Part shown: piece after piece, positions 59,529 through 64,000 of the stretch
Position numbering within the stretch: the stretch's first letter is position 1
Layout: each line of letters begins with the position of its first letter
From: Sphaerospermopsis torques-reginae ITEP-024
Lineage (GTDB): Bacteria; Cyanobacteriota; Cyanobacteriia; Cyanobacteriales; Nostocaceae
Direction: 5' to 3'
Length of the DNA stretch: 64,000 nucleotides
Assembly (NCBI RefSeq): GCF_019598945.1
Contig: NZ_CP080598.1
Span: forward strand, 5,022,001-5,086,000
Notes under the pieces: model-generated
Databases searched by the model: none
What the model was told of the DNA's origin: nothing
What the model saw: the letters and a program-made list of their open reading frames with translations, nothing else
Translations under genes and position numbers: made by a program

Positions 59529-61195
59529 ATTTTATATTTATTCCCTTTCTGCTGGATCTGGAAAGAATTACAAGACTGTAAAAATTTGAGAAAACTACCA
59601 TTAATCTGTAACTCTTTCATTTGCTTAGTAATAGGTTTATCATATTGTTGATGAAATTTAATTCCTAAAATTCCAATATCAACATAGTTGTTGTTTGCTG
59701 TTTTCGTTAACTCTGTAAGAATCATTTTTAGTGCTTTTTCTAAGTCAGCAGCAGAATTGATATTAGTTGATGAAACAGATGATAATACAGATCCAGAGCT
59801 AGGAGAATTAAGTTTAATTACTTGCCATTTATTATCTTTGAGTTGAACTTGAAAATCACTGCAAGATTGTAAAAACTTGGCAAATGTACCACCTATCTGT
59901 AACTCTTTCATTTGTTCAGTAATCGGTTTACCATATTTTTGCTTAAATTTACTGGCTAGAATACTAATATCAAAACTTTCATTTTTAGATTGTTTGCTTA
60001 ACTCTGCCCAAATATTTTTTATAGCCTTTTCTAAATCTAATTTGGTGGTTAAACTATTCACTAATGAGTTATTTTTAACCTGAGAGTTTTTATTATTTTC
60101 TGCTGGATTAATATCTTCTTTTTGGGAAAAATGTTGTTGTTCAAAAAGCGTGATGTATAATTCTCCTACATCATCAACTTGATGAATCACAAAATCTGCT
60201 GGATAGCTAATAAAAATATCTTTAGCCCTTTTACCTGGTAAATATTTAGCAACGATATTACTAATATTTACTTGATATTGAGTTTTATATAATTTAGAAA
60301 TTTGAGACAGTTTAATCCAATAATTAGCTGTTTGCTTTTGTTCTTCTTTAATTAAATGTTTGACTTGCAGAACAAATTGATCAATAGATGGTATTTCTGG
60401 TAAGGGTTTAATGCTATGGATAATAGTTTCACCTGTGGTATTATTTAAGATATTGATATTTTCCCCGTGCTGACTGACTTGATATACAGTTAATCCATGC
60501 TGCTGTAAATTGTTACATAAATTCGTCATTACCTTATCAGATGAACAAACGAAAACTTCTTTAGCTTTGGGATAAAGTTCATGAATAGAAGACCCAAAAG
60601 CAATCATTTTTCCATCTGCATTATCCCTACCAGCAGGAACATGAATCAAATCATAACCACGTTCATGTAATTCTACATCTAGTTTACCTCGATTACTCCA
60701 ATTAGCAAAGGCAATTTTCACTTGAATCGGACATTGACAAATAGTTCCTAAAAATTTTTCTGTATTGATATTAAGTTGTAAATTTTCCGCATCTAAAAGT
60801 AAAACCCCTATTCCTACTGTTACTAAAGCCGGAAACAATGTAGAATTTAAACATCTATCTAAATCAGATATAACAGGATTGTGATTTCTAATTTCAGCAA
60901 TTAATTCTGATATAATTGGTACATTTAAAGCTGCGGGAACTAGGAAAGCTTTTAAATATAGTTGTAGCTTATTTATTAGTTCTTCCTTACTGCGAGTTTG
61001 ACTGAGTAATTCTGTAAATTTAGCACTCAAAGCAGATTGATTAGCTGTTTTTTGCCATTGGACTTTTCTGTACTTTTCCATTAATAATTCTGGCTGCTGT
61101 TGTTGAATAGTAATTAGGGCTTGGCAGACCTGAGAGACTATTTGATTTAATAAAGCAGAATCAGAGGTAGTAAGCGATCGCTCATGATTTGACAT
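59498..61195 (-). CDS. NYN-domain RNase-like protein with three OST-HTH/LOTUS domains
   Basis: The 565-residue protein has a helical N-terminus, a NYN (PIN-like) domain (about 128-265) with GVLLLDAENLQLN and KEVFVCSSDKVMTNLCNNLQ bearing the acidic residues, then OST-HTH/LOTUS RNA-binding domains at about 285-370, 395-480 and 490-560. The last two are clear repeats of each other (FKQKYGKPITEQMKELQIGG versus FHQQYDKPITKQMKELQING). NYN-LOTUS proteins are thought to act on RNA. The final residues (LPSVTMTSG) come from antisense Uma2 remnant DNA, so the natural C-terminus has been slightly altered. Confidence 0.85.
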   Translation of the reverse strand: MSNHERSLTTSDSALLNQIVSQVCQALITIQQQQPELLMEKYRKVQWQKTANQSALSAKFTELLSQTRSKEELINKLQLYLKAFLVPAALNVPIISELIAEIRNHNPVISDLDRCLNSTLFPALVTVGIGVLLLDAENLQLNINTEKFLGTICQCPIQVKIAFANWSNRGKLDVELHERGYDLIHVPAGRDNADGKMIAFGSSIHELYPKAKEVFVCSSDKVMTNLCNNLQQHGLTVYQVSQHGENINILNNTTGETIIHSIKPLPEIPSIDQFVLQVKHLIKEEQKQTANYWIKLSQISKLYKTQYQVNISNIVAKYLPGKRAKDIFISYPADFVIHQVDDVGELYITLFEQQHFSQKEDINPAENNKNSQVKNNSLVNSLTTKLDLEKAIKNIWAELSKQSKNESFDISILASKFKQKYGKPITEQMKELQIGGTFAKFLQSCSDFQVQLKDNKWQVIKLNSPSSGSVLSSVSSTNINSAADLEKALKMILTELTKTANNNYVDIGILGIKFHQQYDKPITKQMKELQINGSFLKFLQSCNSFQIQQKGNKYKILPSVTMTSG

Positions 61196-61340
61196 AACTT
61201 ATACAATACAGTAAAGCATCCTGACTAAAAATACTGAAAATTTTGTTCAATATCCTACAATATACTAATTTATACCAATTTGCGGTTTTGGATGTGGGAA
61301 CATCTCTCTAGCTGTATGAGGACTGATGCAAAATATCTCT

Positions 61341-61498
61341 GTAAGTATTCAGCCGTCAGTAATCAGCTATTATCTGTGATTTATAAGCATTTTCAGCGAG
61401 GAGCTAGGAATTGATCTTTGGTGTCAGTCTCTCCTAAAATTCCTGGAAAATTAGCCTAAAAAGCGGTTTTAGCTGACTGCTGATAGCTGAACGCTTAC
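61341..61498. mobile_element. 158-bp MITE with 29-bp inverted ends and perfect 8-bp target duplication
   Basis: GTAAGTATTCAGCCGTCAGT (left, extending to 61369) matches the inverse of the right end (61470-61498) with about six mismatches in 29. ATATCTCT is present on both sides (61333-61340 and 61499-61506). This is the clearest insertion signature in the window. Words of the same ends occur as relics near 6240-6262 and 11650-11680. Confidence 0.88.
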
Positions 61499-61593
61499 AT
61501 ATCTCTGATATCATTTCCAGTTGAACAGATTTGTTTGTTATTCTAACGGAATTTATACAATAAGTAACAGTTTACACCCAAATTTATTTGGCC

Positions 61594-62625
61594 ATGACTC
61601 AAGTAAAAACTACGACAATTGAAGGTATCTATGAAGTTTGTATTGGCGTTACAGAGCCGATTTTAGCAATTCAATATTGGCAACAATTTGGTTATCGCAT
61701 TGGATCAGTGGGAGAATTAAACGCAGAAACAGCGTATCAATTATATGGGGTAAACTCCCCTTTAAAAGCAATTCGTCTTAATCACCAAGATGCAGATCAT
61801 GGTTTAATCAGATTGATGACTTGGGAAAATCCCATAAATCAAGGTTTGGGTATCAGTTCCATGAAAATCAAGGGTAATCGCTGGACTACGACTTTAACCG
61901 CTGATTTATTAGGGATTTTAAACCATGCGGAAAATGCCAGAGCCGCCGGTCATACAATTAGATATACTTACCCTTACTGGGAAGTCATTTATCAAAAAGA
62001 ATACAAAAACCGTCCCTTTGTTGATCCAGCCGTAGGAGTCAGAGAAATGCTACTGCTGCAACCTTTGACGCGACAGGTGTTATTTCAACGCTTTGGTTAT
62101 GTCATGCCCTACTATGGCAAAATAAATCACAATGCACCTTTTAGCACCAGTCAGTTTACCCATTTGGGGTTAGTAGTTCAAGACGACAGCAAAGAAACCC
62201 TGCGGTTTTATGAAGAAGTTTTGGGTTTGTTGCGTGTGCGAGATGATGTAGAAACCAGCTATGAATCTTCTTTTGCAGGACGAGATTTTTTTGACCTCCA
62301 TCCAGGGGAAAAGTTTATTGTGACAGCGTTTGATGATCCCCGTTCTTCTCAAACCAACTTAATGGAAGCTCGCAGCGGTAGACTTTATATTGTACGCTTT
62401 TCAGAAAATATCCCCTTAGAATCACATTTTACATTTGCTCAACCAGGAAGTTTAGGAATGTGTCTTTACACTTATCGTGTGCAGGGAATACACAATTATT
62501 TTGATAAAATTCGGGCAAGTAATGTACAGAAGTTTACTAATATTGTAAATAATGAATTTGGAGAAATGAGTTTTTCTTTTGTTGCCCCAGATGGTTATTT
62601 CTGGACTTTAGTAGCAAAAAATTAA
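61594..62625 (+). CDS. VOC (glyoxalase/bleomycin resistance/dioxygenase) family protein
   Basis: The 343-residue protein has two VOC-type halves: EVCIGVTEPILAIQYWQQFG at the N-terminus and STSQFTHLGLVVQDDSKETL then RFYEEVLGLLRVRDDVETS in the second half, with a late FVAPDGYFWTLVA. Metal-ligand candidates are His in FTHLG and Glu in LMEARSGRL. VOC proteins catalyse very diverse reactions, so the substrate is open. ATG at 61594 is preferred to a TTG two codons upstream. The next gene (DUF1838) is on the same strand after 154 bp of repeats. Confidence 0.82.
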   Translation: MTQVKTTTIEGIYEVCIGVTEPILAIQYWQQFGYRIGSVGELNAETAYQLYGVNSPLKAIRLNHQDADHGLIRLMTWENPINQGLGISSMKIKGNRWTTTLTADLLGILNHAENARAAGHTIRYTYPYWEVIYQKEYKNRPFVDPAVGVREMLLLQPLTRQVLFQRFGYVMPYYGKINHNAPFSTSQFTHLGLVVQDDSKETLRFYEEVLGLLRVRDDVETSYESSFAGRDFFDLHPGEKFIVTAFDDPRSSQTNLMEARSGRLYIVRFSENIPLESHFTFAQPGSLGMCLYTYRVQGIHNYFDKIRASNVQKFTNIVNNEFGEMSFSFVAPDGYFWTLVAKN

Positions 62626-62629
62626 GTCA

Positions 62630-62735
62630 GGAGTCAGGAGTCAGGAGAATTTTAGATTTTAGATTTTAGATTTTAGATTGGATTCATGAAATACAATCCA
62701 AAATCCAAAATCCAAAATCCAAAATCCAAAATTGT
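62630..62735. repeat. Tandem repeats TTTAGAT and CCAAAAT
   Basis: Four TTTTAGA units then five CCAAAAT units, inverse of each other, between the VOC and DUF1838 genes. Confidence 0.75.
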
Positions 62736-62779
62736 ATCACCAGTCCCTACTATAATCATAAGGAGAAAATATACAGAAT

Positions 62780-63595
62780 ATGGTAGCCCACATCCAAGAA
62801 GTTGATGCCCAACAATGGGTGAAAACTCGTTCTTCCTTAGATCCTAATGAATCGACTTTTTTAGTTTGGACAGGTAAAATTTATAGCTTTGTCCCTGGGG
62901 AAAAGCGACAACTTTTATTTAAAATCATCGGTATGAGCGTAAGTCGGTGTATTCCCACTGCTGAAGGTCGTTGGGATTTTACTTCTAGAGAACTGACTTA
63001 TTACCTCAACCCAGAAACTGATGAAATTTTGCGAAAATGGGAAAATCCTTGGACTGGGGAAACTGTGACGGTGATGCACGTGGCTAATAATCCCGTACAA
63101 GGTAAGTTTAAAGGTAAACTGCCTGTACAGGTGGAAGGTGAAAATACTACCTTTGTCTTTGATCTGTTTCCCCATTATCCCAACCCTTTGGCAGAAGATC
63201 CCCAGTTTGCTTCCTACTGTCCATCTCCAACTTATCAAGCGGCTGAGTTATTTAAAATCTCTGTCAAGAGTGCAGATTTGCTCAACTCAGAACTTAATTC
63301 CGTCACAGAATTAAAATTAAGTTGGGATAGAATTGGTCAATGGTTGCCTTGGATGAAGATGGGTGAACAACCAGGACAACTTATATATAGTGCTACCGGT
63401 GGCAAGGTGGGCGGTTTTACAGAGTTACCCCCACTGTTACAAGCGGAAATTAATAACCGTGTGCCTTTGTATAAGCAAGCGCCGAATGCTTTTATGGAAG
63501 GGGAAGATATGACTTCTTGGTTATATTTTCAGAAGCATTTTTCTGATTATTTGGCTGGGGAAGTTTTTCCTTTACCAGCAACGGAGGAAGGTTAG
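62780..63595 (+). CDS. DUF1838 family protein
   Basis: The 271-residue protein matches DUF1838: LVWTGKIYSFVPGEKRQLLF, ELTYYLNPETDEILRKWENP, VTVMHVANNPVQGKF, WDRIGQWLPWMKMGEQPGQL and LYFQKHFSDYLAGEVFPLPA. The function of the family is unknown; a lipocalin-like or steroid-related role has been suggested elsewhere but cannot be seen here. It starts with AAGGAG ten bases before ATG. The VOC gene upstream may share its transcript. Confidence 0.85.
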   Translation: MVAHIQEVDAQQWVKTRSSLDPNESTFLVWTGKIYSFVPGEKRQLLFKIIGMSVSRCIPTAEGRWDFTSRELTYYLNPETDEILRKWENPWTGETVTVMHVANNPVQGKFKGKLPVQVEGENTTFVFDLFPHYPNPLAEDPQFASYCPSPTYQAAELFKISVKSADLLNSELNSVTELKLSWDRIGQWLPWMKMGEQPGQLIYSATGGKVGGFTELPPLLQAEINNRVPLYKQAPNAFMEGEDMTSWLYFQKHFSDYLAGEVFPLPATEEG

Positions 63596-63836
63596 TTTTT
63601 AGTCCGAAATGCGCGGATGGGTGGGTGTAATTTTTGAGGTGTTGAAAAAAATGCCTGGATCTCTCTCTATGCAAGGGTTGGGAGTTATTTGTGTAGAACA
63701 ACCACCCGCGCACCTTACGCTGTCCTGGTTTCAGCGTTTTTCCCTCTTGACGCAATTCCTGAAATGGACTATCATTAGAACATCCGCGCAACCGAACCTT
63801 GAAAACTACATATATCTAGGCTTCCAGGATGCCGCT
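63596..63836 (+). promoter_or_regulatory. CRISPR leader
   Basis: The 241 bp between the DUF1838 stop and the first repeat contain no gene and end in CCGCGCAACCGAACCTTGAA, which I recall as a recurrent feature of cyanobacterial leaders with this repeat type. By repeat orientation (ATTGAAAC at the 3' end) transcription should run left to right from here. A-T tracts and GCGCGGATGGGTGGGTG are near its start. Confidence 0.7.
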
Positions 63837-64000
63837 GTTGCAACATTAAATAATCCCTATTAGGGATTGAAACCTCAACTACCTGCATATTCAATCTGAA
63901 AATGACGTTGCAACATTAAATAATCCCTATTAGGGATTGAAACATCGGTGGATACCAAGTGAAGACGACCTATTTTGTTGCAACATTAAATAATCCCTAT
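63837..64000 (+). CRISPR. CRISPR array, first three repeats, continues beyond the window
   Basis: Repeats at 63837-63873, 63907-63943 and 63977-64000 (24 of 37 bases, cut by the window edge) are identical. The 37-bp repeat begins GTTGCAACATTAAATAATCC and ends GGGATTGAAAC, with an internal AATCCCTA/TAGGGATT stem. Spacers are 33 bp (63874-63906 and 63944-63976). The ATTGAAAC end is the usual 8-nt crRNA 5' tag of type I/III systems in cyanobacteria. No cas gene is in the window. Confidence 0.97.

Noticed and set aside
59324-59651. Two ~60-residue plus-strand frames
   Set aside because: They run through MITE, palindrome and Uma2-fragment sequence and then antisense to the NYN gene.
63492-63791. 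99-residue frame antisense to DUF1838 and the CRISPR leader
   Set aside because: It overlaps the end of a real gene and the leader, and its composition is not protein-like.

Overview
The window looks like chromosomal DNA of a filamentous, nitrogen-fixing-type cyanobacterium of the order Nostocales (Anabaena/Dolichospermum/Aphanizomenon-like). The evidence is a complete phycocyanin operon with several cpcG rod-core linker genes, tocopherol genes, a sucrose synthase remnant, scattered HIP1 palindromes (GCGATCGC, for example at 5568-5575, 8757-8764 and 11886-11893), AT-rich composition, and a very heavy load of short tandem repeats and small inverted-repeat elements between genes. The genus is inference.

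Layout. 1-6.2 kb: end of tldD, then minus-strand coaE, cobA-hemD (tetrapyrrole branch) and tocopherol genes (methyltransferase, homogentisate prenyltransferase, a TPR protein). 6.4-16.5 kb: ktrB-ktrA potassium uptake, queA, yraN, a pentapeptide protein, a decayed adenylate cyclase, an EamA transporter, a stand-alone cyanophycin-synthetase-like ATP-grasp protein and a nucleoside-phosphorylase-like gene with an A8 tract at its start. 16.6-24.6 kb: an accessory block with two asparagine-synthetase-like proteins that both lack the glutaminase cysteine, a diaminopimelate-decarboxylase-like protein with no lysine at the expected PLP position, a broken ATPase joined to an HNH-nuclease-like gene, DUF29, and an unfamiliar zinc-ribbon membrane protein. 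24.8-32.1 kb: cpcBACDEF and three cpcG genes, all on the minus strand.

32.8-45.7 kb: rluD-like pseudouridine synthase, a PATAN/receiver regulator, a second SUMT with a sirohydrochlorin chelatase, DUF4359, tRNA-His, a truncated sucrose synthase, a peptidoglycan-binding protein, glgB and pyrF. 46-53 kb: a Uma2 gene, tyrS with a degenerate repeat tail, a class A PBP, DUF1825, a universal stress protein and pgk. 53-61 kb: an unstable region with toxin-antitoxin-like genes (three paralogous antitoxins, one intact PIN toxin, a DUF433/DUF5615 pair), a Ser/Thr kinase, decayed partial copies of pgk, the kinase and Uma2, and a NYN-LOTUS protein. 61-64 kb: a VOC protein, a DUF1838 protein, and the first repeats of a CRISPR array that runs out of the window.

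The housekeeping genes are ordinary. The most promising undescribed system is the three-gene minus-strand operon at 21098-24638 (membrane protein, AsnB-like, LysA-like), with the AsnB-like gene at 16643-18382 as a possible partner. The second theme is genome decay by small mobile elements: at least ten distinct inverted-repeat elements, one with a perfect 8-bp target duplication, and gene fragments left by rearrangement.
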